Positions 1-10,300 of a DNA stretch of 64,000 nt are shown in pieces. The stretch comes from Puccinia triticina (taxonomy: Eukaryota > Basidiomycota > Pucciniomycetes > Pucciniales > Pucciniaceae): NCBI RefSeq assembly GCF_026914185.1, contig NC_070561.1, positions 124,001 to 188,000 on the forward strand. The letters are read 5' to 3'. The translations under genes and the position numbers were made by a program. Position 1 is the stretch's first letter. Each line of letters starts with the position of its first letter. The notes below the pieces were generated by a model that was not told the DNA's origin, did no database searches, and was given only the letters and a program-made list of their open reading frames with translations.

Positions 1-3000
1 AACCCGGCGGCCAGTTCTTCCTGAACCTTTGCTAGTTCCCTCAGACGCATCTCCACTTGTGGCAGGCATTGCTCCGGAGAAGGTATCCCCGTGAAGGACG
101 GCTCGAACCCGTAGTTGGCTTTGAAGGGGGACATCCCTATTGACACGTGCTCGCTGTTATTGTAGGCGAATTCAGCTGTTGGCAGTAGGTCGTCCCAGTT
201 GTCCTGCCGGTAGGTGACAAAGTGTCGTAAATACTGCTCTACCGCCTTGTTGACTATCTCCGACTGACCATCGGTTCGCGGGTGATAGGCCGTTGAAGGA
301 CAAAGCCGTATGCCGAGGCGTCTATTGAGTTCTCTCGTAATCTGGGACACAAATATGCTTCCCCTGTCGGACACTATTGTTTTGGGTGTACCGTGTAACT
401 TCCATACGTGCCGAGTCATGAGGTCCGCCAGTTGGATTGCCGTTGTCGACTTCTTGCACGCAATGAAATGTGCCATCTTAGTTAATCGGTCGACCACCGT
501 AAGGATGCAATCGTTGCCTTTTGACTCCGGTAGATCTGTGATCAGGTCGTAAGAAATGTCGGTCCACGGGCCCGCGGGTATGGGCAAAGGCTCTAGGGTC
601 CCGTACGGTTTCAGCAGAGATGGCTTCACACGCTGGCATGAGCTACAACCGTCCACGTAGCGGTTGACGAATCGCTTTACCGACGGCCAGTTGAAACAGC
701 GTCTGACCAGTGCTAGTGTTTTGGCCCTTCCCGGATGGCCTGCTAGTAGGCTGTCGTGCCGGCTCCGAAGTATTGCCGTCTTGATGCCATCGTCTGCCGG
801 TACTTCAATTCGCCCATGACGATACACCAGGCCCTCCACCGTAGTGAATCCGCGCTGATCCGGGCGGGTCGTCAGATCATTCATCAGCCCCGTTAATCGT
901 GGGTCATTGGGGGTAGCAAGTCTGATAAGACTTATCAATTCCGTGTCCGACGGTATGGGGTTCTCTTCCTCCACTGATTCGTCTTGATCCGCAACCCCTA
1001 CCACATCAATTTCAAACCACCTCGCCGCATCCTCAGCCTCAAACGACTCGTCCACGAACCAACCGTCGAATTCCGCAACCTCCGCGAATGTTTTAGGTGT
1101 GATGTTATCCGGTCGTAGTAATTGTCCAAAGGACAACTTGTCCTCCTTCGCCGGGGCAAGATCCGGGCGTCTGGACAGCGCGTCTGGTTTGGCGGCCTGT
1201 CTGCCGGGTCTGAAAACAATCTCGAAGTCAAAGCATCCCAGCGTCTCTGCCCATCGAGCTTGGCGCCTAGTGAGTTTCTTTGTTGTCATGAAACTCTCCA
1301 GATTACGGTGGTCAGTGTACACTATTGCCTCTAGTCTGTGGGGGTTGCCCTCCAGGTAGTGCCTCCATTCCTTGAAAGATGCCACGATTGCCAGTAATTC
1401 CTTATCGAAAATCTCGTAATTACGCTCCGCCTGGATTAAGGACCTGGATAGGAACGCTACAGGGTGTAGCTCGCCGTCTTTTGCGCACACCTGCGACAAC
1501 ACAGCTCCTAGCGCAAAATCCGAACAGTCACACTCTAGTATAAACGGCCGGTATGGGTCGGCGATTTTCAACACTGGCGCCGTAGTGAATGCCGTTTTCA
1601 AACGCTCGAACGCCAGTTGGCATTGATGGTCCCAATGGAAGGTTCGATCCCCTTTTGTCAAGTCGTGTAGCGGCCGGGTAGTCCCCGAGAAATGGTCGAT
1701 GAACCGTCTGTAGAAGTTGGCAAACCCAATAAAACGTTGGAGTTCGGTGACGTTGGTGGGTGCCGGCCAGTCAGTCACGGCGGTGACCTTTGCCGGGTCC
1801 ATGCGCAGTCGGTTGCATGAAATCAGAAGTCCCAAGTACTCGACCTCGTCTCTCCCAAATTCACATTTTTCGGGTTTGAGCCATAAGTGATGCTTGCCCA
1901 ATGTCTCGAGGACTCCGTTGACCGCTTCTTCATGATTGGATCCCTTCTGGGTGTAGATCATGATGTCGTCCAAGTAGGCCGCCACGTCCTTCCCGATGCG
2001 TCCAAGTAGTATGTCCTGGATAAAAAATTGAAAGAATCCTGGTGCCCCAGTTGGGCCGAACGGCATAGTCAACGGTGCGAACTGTCCAGCCTTGCACACG
2101 AATGCAAGTTTGTCTTCATCCCCTTCAGCGACGCGCAAGTTGCCGTACGCGTTTCGTAGGTCAAGCTTGGTGAATCTGTCCGCGTCGAGGAGGCTGTCGA
2201 CGAGATCTATGGTCAACGGCAGCGGGTACTTATTCTTGACGGTAACCGCGTTAAGCTTCCGGTAGTCAAAACAAGGCCTCAAGTTCCCGTCCTTTTTTCC
2301 CGTGAACAGCACAGGAGCCGCCCACGGAGATGTCGTCCGTCTGATGGTCCCATGTTGAAGGCCTTCGCGGATCAGGGTGTCCATTGCCTCATTCTCTGCG
2401 GGCGATAAAGGAATGATCCTGCTGGCCTGCGGGGTGGCGCCCGGTATTAGATCCACCCGGAAGTCGTATTGGCGCCTCGGTGGCAGTCGCTGAGCGCCAA
2501 CCTTCTGGAACAAATGTAGGTACCAATGGTAGTGCTGTGGTACCATCTCCTCCACCGTCCTCGTTGGCCCCACGCGTCGTGCCTCAGCCGCCAATCGGGC
2601 CGATGTGGACCAAGACGTCTTAGCCGTATCGATGATTGTTTCTGTTGGATGTCCTAGTATGGGCAGACGCTTGCTAGCTGCTTCACTGGGGTTAAGGGAT
2701 AGGTGTGCTGGGGACTCACATTGCGGGGGCGTTATCCCACTAAAAGTGCGCACCCCCTCGTCAAATATCCTCACTTGCCTCACGGGCCCTCCCCCGTCTA
2801 ACGAGGCTTTTGTCGGATAAGACGACGTTGCATCAGCAACTGCGATGTTCCCGACCCGGTTCGACCCGCCCGAGGTGATGGTGTGGTTCGTCGGTGTCCT
2901 GTCATTGCGGCTTTCTAGGAGAGGATCCTGCTTGCCAGTTGATTCTCTCGGAATGTCAAGGGATGGGAAATCGAGCTTACATTGCGGGAGTGCTAACGTG

Positions 3001-3836
3001 CTCGAAGCACACACCCCCTCGTCAACTATCCTCACTTGCCTCACGGGCTCCTCCCCGTCTGGCGAGGCTTTTGTCGGATAAGACGATACCGCCACCGCGG
3101 TCGCAATGCAGCCTTTGTCCCGTCGTAATGAGTCTCCCGATGTCCTGTGGGATTGGCTTTCTAGGAGAGGATCCTGCTTGCCAGTTGATTCTAACGGGGT
3201 AAGGATCAAAGGGAAATCGAGCTTACATTGCGGGGGCGTCAACGTGCTTGAAGCACACACCCCCTCGTCAAATATCCTCGCTTGCCTCACGGGCTCCTCC
3301 CCGTCTGTCGAGGCTTTTGTCGGATATGACGAAACCGCTTCCACGGTCGCAGTGCAGCCATCCCCCCGTCGGAATGAGCACGTCCTCCAATCAATAAGGT
3401 GCCCAAACCGTTTGATCCACGGCATCCCTAATATTCCGTCGTAGGTATCCTTCAGTTGAGTGACGATGAACCGAGAGGGTCGGGTCATCCCCTCGAGCTG
3501 GAGTTCCAGCTCGTACGAAGATTTCTTTGTCGATCCATCAAAGCCCGCGATCGTCCTTGTGCACGAGGACACCAGGCCTAATAGCCCATATTTAGCCGTA
3601 AAAGAGAGGCTCAACACATTATGCGTGGCCCCCGAATCCACCAGGAATCTGGCCGGACGAGGGGTGGTAGTCGTGGTATGCTCAAGGAGGGTGTGCGGCG
3701 CGAGGTTAAGAGGAATAAACAATCGGGGGTCGAATGCATTACTATCAACCAAATCGCTAACGCCAACACTAACTAACAACTCCTTGTTTGAGCTCGGGAG
3801 GGGCATACCCATCAGTCCCGAGCTCCGCCTTTTTTT
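1..3836 (-). CDS. Ty3/gypsy Pol polyprotein (protease-RT-RNase H-integrase), open at left edge
   Basis: I read this frame from the frameshift site down to base 1 and found no stop codon, so pol is intact as far as the window shows; its C-terminus lies outside. Domains in order: retropepsin with DSGATHNVLSLS (DSGAT at 3624-3638); a linker with three internal repeats; reverse transcriptase with DYRKLNAVTVKNKYPLP and the catalytic YLDD (1965-1976), then KPEKCEF and FIGFANFYRRF; RNase H with CDCSDFALGA, the NYEIFDKELLAI segment and TDHRNLESF; integrase with the zinc-finger segments HDSLLAGHPGR and CSSCQRVKP, and acidic residues in WTDISYDLI, IVSDRGS and DGQSE (Glu at 258-260). This is the standard chromovirus-type order. 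There is no evident start codon of its own; expression from gag by -1 frameshift is inferred. An intact frame suggests a recent or active element. Confidence 0.93.
2740..3360 (-). repeat. three tandem copies of an 82-87 codon segment inside pol
   Basis: Between the protease and RT the polyprotein carries three imperfect tandem repeats. The landmark sequence aggcttttgtcggata recurs at 2804, 3065 and 3311, which is 261 and then 246 bp apart, both multiples of three. One unit encodes SSYPTKASPDGEEPVRQVRI followed by VDEGV. The frame is kept through all three. Confidence 0.85.
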
Positions 3837-4834
3837 GACCCCTCCGCAGTGCCCTCCTCTCCAAACCGCTTCGCTCCGCTCCTCCACTGGTCCAGTTCCT
3901 CCATTGCGGCCACTCGTACCGCTCCCTTCCCTTTGCCCTTGTCCGGGCACTCGCGTGATCGATGTCCTTGCTTCCCGCATCGAAAGCACAAGCCCTCTCT
4001 CATCACACGGCTCCTCTCGGATTCGGACAATTGACCTCGTATCGCCGAAATGTCCATCGCATCCGGGTCCGCTGCCGAGGTCGAGGGGACGTTGTTGGAC
4101 TCGACCCCATTCAACTCGTTATCGATCTTGAGCGCCAAGTTCGAAACCGCAGCCAGGGTATCGAACTGAGTGCGGGACAGGACCAGGGCCACCCGGACTT
4201 CCTTTTTTAGGCCCTGGGTGTAGAGGCCGACCAGGGTTCGCGGTTCCCATCCCATGTCGTGAGCATAGAGGAGGAATTGGTGGGTGTAGTGGCCCACCGT
4301 TTTGGTCTGCTTCAAGTGTCGTAGGGATCGTTCGGCCTTGCTTTGCTTCTCGGTGTCGTAGAACATGCTCTCAAACGCCGCCGTGAATTCGGCGTAGGTG
4401 GCCGCTTGGTTGTCGCAAATCTTGTGCATCCAAGGTTGAGCCCAACTACTCGCCTGTCCAGTCAGATACGAGAGCGCAAAGATGATCCTCGACCTGTCGT
4501 CCGGAAAGGCGGCAACGTTCGCAAGGATGTACAGGCTGACTTGGCTCGCATAGACCTCCGCTTTAACGCCACAAGAGCCGTCGTATTTGTCTGGCACGCC
4601 GATCTTCGGCGCTCGAATAGGTTGCTGGGCTCCTGGTATGTTGGCTGCTGCCTGGGCGTCCGGAGGAGGTTGGGCGTTCTTGGCTTGCTGGCGGGCGGCT
4701 TCGGCTGCTTGGCGGGCGTTCTCGGCCTCTTGTCTGGCGGCTTCGGCTCGTTGACGGAGGCCGCGTTCTTCATTGACGACGGCCATCAAGTCGGCCAGTT
4801 GTTGTTGTAGTGCGGCGACGGCGGCGGCGTCCAT
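3812..4834 (-). CDS. Ty3/gypsy Gag protein with CCHC zinc knuckle
   Basis: A 340-residue capsid/nucleocapsid precursor. Residues 1-50 are an alanine/glutamine-rich coiled coil, followed by a proline-rich hinge, a Gag capsid domain (about 80-240; YDGS, FALSYLTGQASSWAQPW, YTQGLKKEVR), and a zinc knuckle at 283-296 (C283, C286, H291, C296) followed by a basic GKGKG tail. It lies immediately upstream of pol on the same strand and ends in TGA at 3812-3814. Its last codons overlap the pol frame. The start ATG is the first in the leader, about 130 nt downstream of a TATA-like box. Confidence 0.95.
   Translation of the reverse strand: MDAAAVAALQQQLADLMAVVNEERGLRQRAEAARQEAENARQAAEAARQQAKNAQPPPDAQAAANIPGAQQPIRAPKIGVPDKYDGSCGVKAEVYASQVSLYILANVAAFPDDRSRIIFALSYLTGQASSWAQPWMHKICDNQAATYAEFTAAFESMFYDTEKQSKAERSLRHLKQTKTVGHYTHQFLLYAHDMGWEPRTLVGLYTQGLKKEVRVALVLSRTQFDTLAAVSNLALKIDNELNGVESNNVPSTSAADPDAMDISAIRGQLSESERSRVMREGLCFRCGKQGHRSRECPDKGKGKGAVRVAAMEELDQWRSGAKRFGEEGTAEGSKKGGARD
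3830..3836 (-). promoter_or_regulatory. probable -1 ribosomal frameshift slippery site A AAA AAA
   Basis: On the minus strand the gag frame reads TCA AAA AAA GGC, so the seven A residues fit X XXY YYZ in register, 15 nt before the gag stop. Shifting back one base enters the open pol frame (AGG CGG AGC TCG). Pol has no other evident way to be started. The stimulatory structure was not modelled. Confidence 0.7.
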
Positions 4835-4835
4835 C

Positions 4836-5145
4836 TTGATTACAGGGGTTCAGGTTGGTTTCTTGGTTCGTGTCTGTTCGGTTGGTTCTGTCTGGGTCCA
4901 GCGAGTCGGTCTCTTCTGGTTCGGTTTCTGGTTCGGTTTTCGGTTCTAGTCGGTCCTCGTTCCTTATTTATAATGAGATCTAGCAATATGTTAGGATCAG
5001 CTCTAAGGGAGAAGGACCGGGTCGTGCCTCTAGCGGCAAACTATGTAGATTGCTAGATGAGGAGAGTTTGGGGATCTCTCCTCCGCTCCCCCTTAGGGTG
5101 GAGAGCTGTGACATGTACTAACTACAACATGTCCCAGGCGTGACA
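4836..5145 (-). repeat. 5' leader and probable 5' LTR of the gypsy element
   Basis: The region upstream of gag contains, on the minus strand, a TGTCACGCC start at 5145 typical of an LTR terminus, an imperfect palindrome built on ACATGT, a TATA-like TTATAAATAAGG at 4963-4974 and a short A-rich leader. The 3' LTR is outside the window, so the inner LTR boundary and primer-binding site cannot be fixed. Confidence 0.55.
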
Positions 5146-5782
5146 TAGCGTACGGCGCGCGTGCAGCTCATAACAGCTCAGCAGATGCTCAGCTGGGGAA
5201 CAGCCTTGGCTCAGGTGATATTAATCTTTTGAATAGTCTCAAAAAATCTGATACTCAGCTTTGGAACAGCCTTGGCTCAGCCAATGCTCAGCTTTGTACC
5301 AGCATTGGCTCAGCCAATGCTCAGCTTTTGAAATATTTTGGCCCAGCTGGTGTTAATCTTTGGAACAGTATTGTCCCAGCTGATCCTAAGCTCTGCACAA
5401 GTGTTTTCCAAGTTGATGCTCAGCTTTGGACCATTGTTGGCTAAGCTGATGCTCAGATTTGGAATATTCTTGGTCCAGCTGACACTTGGATTTGTTTCAG
5501 GCTTGGAATATCCAATGCTCAGCTGTGGCCCAGGCTCAGCCAATGCTCAGCTTTGGCCCAGGCTCAGTCAATGCCTACTGCTCAGCTTATGATGAGCATC
5601 AGCTGTTCCTGGGGAAAAAATTGGATCAGCTGACTGTGCCACATTGAGTGCTCTGGTGCAGTCCTGCAAGCTCTACAAGTGCTGATGGAGCAGACTTGGA
5701 GCAGCGCTGGAGTAGCTCTGGAGCAGAAACCAAAGCTGCATCATGTCACTTGCCATCAAGTGACTATTTTTTTTTCCTGGTG
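5146..5782 (+). repeat. right part of a TIR element rich in GCTCAGCTTTGG repeats
   Basis: From about 5330 to 5782 this matches 12955-13404 nearly base for base, including the terminal catcatgtcacttgccatc and cctggtg end. The interior is a degenerate GCTCAG-CTTTGG-type minisatellite with units of about 30 bp. The left end expected from the full copy at 12031-13404 is missing; the gypsy LTR terminus lies there instead, which suggests the retrotransposon landed in this element. Confidence 0.7.
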
Positions 5783-6284
5783 TTATTTGTTATATTGTTA
5801 TCATTCTTTGTATCTTTGTTCAATATTTTTTATATTTTTTTTGTAAAATCTCGAATAAAAGGAAAATAACTATTGTATCCCAGCATACCACTGGGATTTA
5901 TGAGCACAGACCATCCTATTACTTGGCGCCAAAAACACAACCATTTCGAGTATTGATCAAGGCTAGCAAGCCTGATCAAGGCTGAGAGAGCATGAAAAAA
6001 AGAAGGGTGCACGTACTCGTATAACGTTGTATCAGAGATGACGATTGCGCATGGACTGATTGTTTTGTGATCCGCTCCGAACCTGGGGAAATCAGTTTTT
6101 GGGACGTTTTTGAAAAATAAAATCAGCACAAAGACAAAGAGCAGATGGTTCCAAATTGTATCAGAAGAAATATATGATGTAGGCAAATCATCAACTAGAT
6201 TTTTGAATTGGTAGCTAATTGTTTAGGTTGAGTTTTGGCAAATCAAAGAAAAGTACCACCAAAACTCAGAATAGGCTCACGCAA
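5783..6284. other. no gene recognised
   Basis: AT-rich DNA with only short chance frames; no repeat match to the rest of the window was noticed. Confidence 0.5.
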
Positions 6285-6294
6285 GAATTCCTGA

Positions 6295-6346
6295 TAGGGT
6301 GTAAGTCCCTTTGGCAAAGCCTCAGGCGGGGGAGGGACTTAGTTAA
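6295..6346. repeat. short AAGTCCC/GGGACTT inverted repeat (TAACTTAACTAAGTCCCTC family)
   Basis: Reads gtaagtcccttt...ggagggacttagttaagtt. The right side matches the terminus of the 744-bp element at 46079-46822; the left side matches only in AAGTCCC. Probably an end fragment or tiny derivative. Confidence 0.5.
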
Positions 6347-6423
6347 GTTTTCTCATCCTCTCAGATCCTGATTACATATCAATTTGGCCATATTTGGTCA
6401 GTCAGTCAAAATCATCAAATCCA

Positions 6424-7005
6424 CCAATGAATAGCCCATGGGTCTTTGAATTCCCAGAAAGCCCACTGTGGGCCCCCACATAGCTAATGGGCTCTTTGTG
6501 GCCCATAAAGATCCCCATGGGCCAACAGATACTAGAGATGGCCATTTTGCACCCGCTGGCGGGTACCTGCCACCTTTCAGGATGCAACTGTGTGCCCTGG
6601 CAGGTACCCAGGGCTGCTGTGGAGTGAATTCCTTGAATTTTTACTAGGATTGAACATCCCACACCGCCATGGGTATCTGAAAGTGCACACAGTTGCCTTC
6701 TGAAAGGTGGCGGGTACCCGTCAGCGGGTGCAAAATGGCCATCTCTAACAGATACACCCCTCATGTGATCCCATGGGCTGTTTGCTTCCTTTCTGGGCCA
6801 CAAAAAGTCCATGGGGAGCTTTTTGGACCACCAAAAGCCCATGAAGATATCTGTTGGCCCACGGAGATCTTCATGGGCCACCAAAAGTCCATGAGGGTAT
6901 CTGTTGGCCCATGGAGATCTTCATGGGCTACCAAGAGCTCATTAGCTATGTGGGGGCTCATGGTGGGTGTTCTGGCAATTCAAAGGCCTATGGGCTATTC
7001 AGTGG
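6424..7005. repeat. large inverted-repeat element with AATAGCCCATGGG ends
   Basis: About 100 bp on the left (tagcccatgggtctttgaatt through gggccaacagatac) is matched in inverse orientation near 6895-7003 (gggctattcagtggc end). Several further inverted copies of atcttcatgggcc lie between. It is interrupted by the MITE at 6533-6747. Confidence 0.65.
6533..6747. mobile_element. hAT-type MITE with 8-bp duplication ACAGATAC
   Basis: 215 bp, ends TAGAGATGGCC...GGCCATCTCTA, with long inverted arms containing GGGTACC. It is flanked on both sides by the direct repeat ACAGATAC (6525-6532 and 6748-6755). An 8-bp duplication is characteristic of hAT elements. No coding capacity. Confidence 0.88.
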
Positions 7006-7179
7006 CCCAGGTTGATCCTTCTAGACCAACAAAAGCCCATGTTGAGATTTTGGGGCCATCAAAAGCCCCAGCAGCTCCCAGGGCAAGGGAAAACTCCTTT
7101 ATTACTGACCAAATGTGCATTTGGGGCAGGCCCATCTCAGGCGCGCTCAGGCCCGCTCCAGGCCCACCAGGCCCGTGAA

Positions 7180-7750
7180 AAAAAATCATCCCAAAACATT
7201 GTCCAATGATTTTTGTTCAGTTGGAGACATTTTATTTTTTTTGCTCAGCATGCTCAGTTTGTTCTGAGTGAAATTTTGGTTTGATTTTTTTGGACTTACT
7301 TTGCGCACTGCAAAAAACTCTTTCCGCACTGCGCATGAAGGACGCAACTTTTCCATTTTTTTGACCAATCAATTCTGGTTGCTGAGGTAACCTCTGCAAC
7401 CAGGAGGTTGCTGCTGTCGAGGTAACCTCTGCAACCTGGAGGTTACCTGCTGGTTGTGTGCTGAGGTTATTTAACCTCTGCAGCCAGGATGATTTCATCT
7501 TGGTTGTCAGGGTTTTATAACCTTTGTGACCAAGATAATCTCCTCCTGGTTGCCAAGATTTTTGAGTATTTTTTCCTTCTGGTTGCCAAGATACAGCCCC
7601 AGTGACCGGAACCAATCCCTCCTGGTTGATGAGGTTGTGTGTCCTTGGAGACAAGGTGGGGTTTCCCGGCTGCCAAGGCTGTAAAACCTTGGCAAACGGA
7701 AGGAATCAGGCCTTCCGGTTGAAGTGGTGGGCAGGTGGAGGTGAGTTTGG
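7180..7750. repeat. dispersed repeat with CTGGTTGC/GGTAACC motifs
   Basis: The segment cgcactgcgcatgaaggacgcaacttttcc...gaccaatcaat recurs at about 36105-36152. After it come repeated copies of ctggttgctgaggtaacctctgcaacc. The copy at 36 kb is split by a fold-back element. No gene. Confidence 0.6.
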
Positions 7751-8028
7751 ATTTAATTACCCAGGTACCCGCCGGCCTTTTCCCAAAATCTCAGGCATCC
7801 ACATCTGCACCCACACCCACAACAGGTTTGCTAAGGCCATCTCCAAATAAAAGAAGCAAAAAACTTACAAATGGGGTTCTGGACCACTTCTCCAAGATCA
7901 TAGGTGAGTGCTTTTCTCTTTCTGAATCTTAAACCTCTTCCACCAGTTGGAAATCAATTAAATGAACACCCAGGTACTATGCAAATGTGGATACCAGAAT
8001 TTGGAAGCTCAGGTTTGACTGTGGGAAC

Positions 8029-9918
8029 TAGAGATCACCAAGTGGACCCGGGCGCGGGTACCCGCCACATGGCGTCGGGTACCCGCGCGCGGGTGCTGTG
8101 TACAGGTCCGGGTGCGGGATTTTGGGCAAAAAAGCACCAGGTACCCAGATACCCGCCAAAAATACCCGCGGCAGGCGGGTCTTCCAGGTACCCGGTGTGG
8201 AACTACTCTTTGGGGGAATAGAGCTTAGAGAGGGATGAGTGCGTGAAAAGCTGCCTCTCAGGTTGGGAGAGTAATATGGGACAAGAATAAGAGTATGGAC
8301 TCTTAAAGAAAAGTGTGGCTGATGAAGTATTGAGAATAGTGCTTTCTAGACGAAATCAAGGGGGAAAATATACTGTAAAATATGTGGTAAAATAGGCTAT
8401 GTAATTCTTATTCTGTGACCAGGGATGCAAAGTGACAATCTGATGGGGGACAAACAGAATGGGCCAAAAGGCTCTACATTTATAGTGAGGGGACAACAGG
8501 TGGTTCTGAGACGAAGAGAAAGATGGGAACAGGGTACAAAAAGCCTCCAACAAGGTGACAAGGCAACAAAACAACAAGGCATCTACTACATGGCTTGGGA
8601 TGACATAAGAGGAAAACAATAACCATGGCGCATCAGCCGCCATGCATCTGAGAAAGAGTTACGCCTTGCTGGAATATAGAGGAGTTAATTCTAGTGAACA
8701 CTCAGGGTCCTTCCTAATAGTCTGGCTCTGTTTGATGGTGGACTTTCTCCCACTTTGAACCTGATTTTGTACATATTTTATTACCCATTGTGGAGGGCCA
8801 TCCATGAAAGTGAATACTGAGAAGTTGAGGCGCCTTGTAGAGATGTTTCTAGGCTATTATGAAGTGTCTGTGGGCGTGGATTACATGTACCAGAGTGATT
8901 TCTAGAGGGCGTTTGGCGGTGATTCCTTCCTGGTGAGTGTCTGAGTGATGTAATAAGGTTTTGATTAGGCTCACCACACCGGGTACCTGCTGTTACGGTC
9001 ACCAAGGGGGTTGATTCCTTGAGATGACCGGGACAGATCCTGGTCATCAAGGGGAATCAGCCCTCTCGATGACCGGGACAGACCCCGGTCATTGAGAGGA
9101 ATAGTACAGCCCTCTCAATGACCGCATCAAGAAGAATCAGCCCTCCCAATGACCGGGATCTGTGGCCTGGTCATCGGGAGGGTTGTTTTCTCTCGATGAC
9201 CGGGCCAGATCCTGGTCGTCGGGAGGAATCAACCCTCTCGATGACTGGGACAGACCCCGGTCATTGAGAGGAATTGAACCCTCTAGGTGACCCAGACAGA
9301 TCTCGGTCATCAAGGGGAATCAGCCCTCTCTGGCCGGGACAGATCCCGGTCATCGAGAGGAAACAACCCTCTTGATGACCGGGACAGAACCCGGTCATCG
9401 TGAGGAAACAACCCTCTCGATGACCGGGATAGAACCCGCTCATTGAGAGGCTTGTTTCCTCTCGATGACTGGGACAGACCCCGCTCATTGAGAGGGTTGT
9501 TTCCTCTCGATGACTGGGACAGACCCCGGTCATCAAGAGGAAACAAGCCTCTCGATGAGCGGGGTCTATCCCGGTCATTGAGAGGAAACAAGCCTCTTGA
9601 TGAGCGGGGTCTATCCCGGTCATCGAGAGGAACCATCACTCCCGATGACCAGGATCTGTCCCGGTCATCAAGAGGAAACAACCCTCCAGATGACTGGGAC
9701 AGAGCCTGGTCATCGGGAGGAACCATCACTCCCGATGAACAGTCTGTAGCTGTCATCGAGTGAGGGTGTTGGATAAAAAAAAGCACAAGTACCCGCAAAA
9801 AGTACCGCCGGTACCCGCCCAAGGGTGCCGTGTACGGGTACGAGTGTCTGAAGATCACGAAAAACACCGCGGGTACCCGGACACGCGGCGGGTACCCGGA
9901 TCCACTTGGCAATCTCTA
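8029..9918. mobile_element. hAT-like non-autonomous element carrying a palindromic minisatellite
   Basis: Left end TAGAGATCACCAAGTGG and right end CCACTTGGCAATCTCTA are inverted copies. Flanks are GTGGGAAC (8021-8028) and GTGGAAAC (9919-9926), an 8-bp duplication with one mismatch. Both ends carry GGGTACCCG blocks. The interior is non-coding and holds the minisatellite at 9005-9765. Confidence 0.7.
9005..9765. repeat. palindromic minisatellite, about 44-bp period
   Basis: About sixteen units, each a dyad: CCTCTCGATGACCGGGA then a short spacer then CCCGGTCATCGAGAGG. Because every unit is near-palindromic, long chance reading frames appear on both strands (for example 9310-9912 minus and 9443-9763 plus); these are not genes. 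Related arrays lie at 10440-11215, 33440-33660, 43845-43945 and 60715-61260. Confidence 0.9.
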
Positions 9919-9932
9919 GTGGAAACCTGTTG

Positions 9933-10213
9933 TAGGGATTGTGGATCGGTACCCGTGGCGGGTACCTAGTACCGCTTGGCAGGTACCGCTTGCACCCGCT
10001 TTGTACCCACGCAGCGGTGCCGGGTGTGGTACTAGGTACTTGGGTTTGGCCCAAAAGCAATGTGGTACCCAGGTACCACCCACAAATACCACCCGTGGCG
10101 GGTACCAAGTACCGCCTGGGGGGTACCGCTTGCACCCCCCTCGCACTCACCAGGCGGTACCAGGTGCGGTACTAGGTACCAGTTGGTACCAGGGTCTAGA
10201 TCAACAATCCCTA
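9933..10213. mobile_element. hAT-type MITE with 8-bp duplication ACCTGTTG
   Basis: 281 bp, ends TAGGGATTGTGGATC...GATCAACAATCCCTA, rich in GGTACC palindromes. The exact direct repeat ACCTGTTG lies at 9925-9932 and 10214-10221. It starts 15 bp beyond the neighbouring 1.9-kb element. No coding capacity. Confidence 0.88.
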
Positions 10214-10300
10214 ACCTGTTGTCATTTCCCAACAACAGTGTGCAATGTGTTATGCAGCCCTTAAAATGCCTCTTGATCACTGTAGACCCATGGCTTATAA

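Noticed and set aside
310..552. plus-strand frames across 310-4810
   Set aside because: They are opposite-strand shadows of the intact gag and pol frames.
9005..9765. CRISPR-like array of regularly spaced repeats
   Set aside because: The units are themselves palindromes with no unique spacers, there are no cas genes, and the genome is eukaryotic.
9310..9912. 200-codon minus-strand frame with SSRGLFPLDDRDR repeats
   Set aside because: It is the translation of the palindromic minisatellite; the opposite strand gives a similar frame, and both ends lack gene signals.
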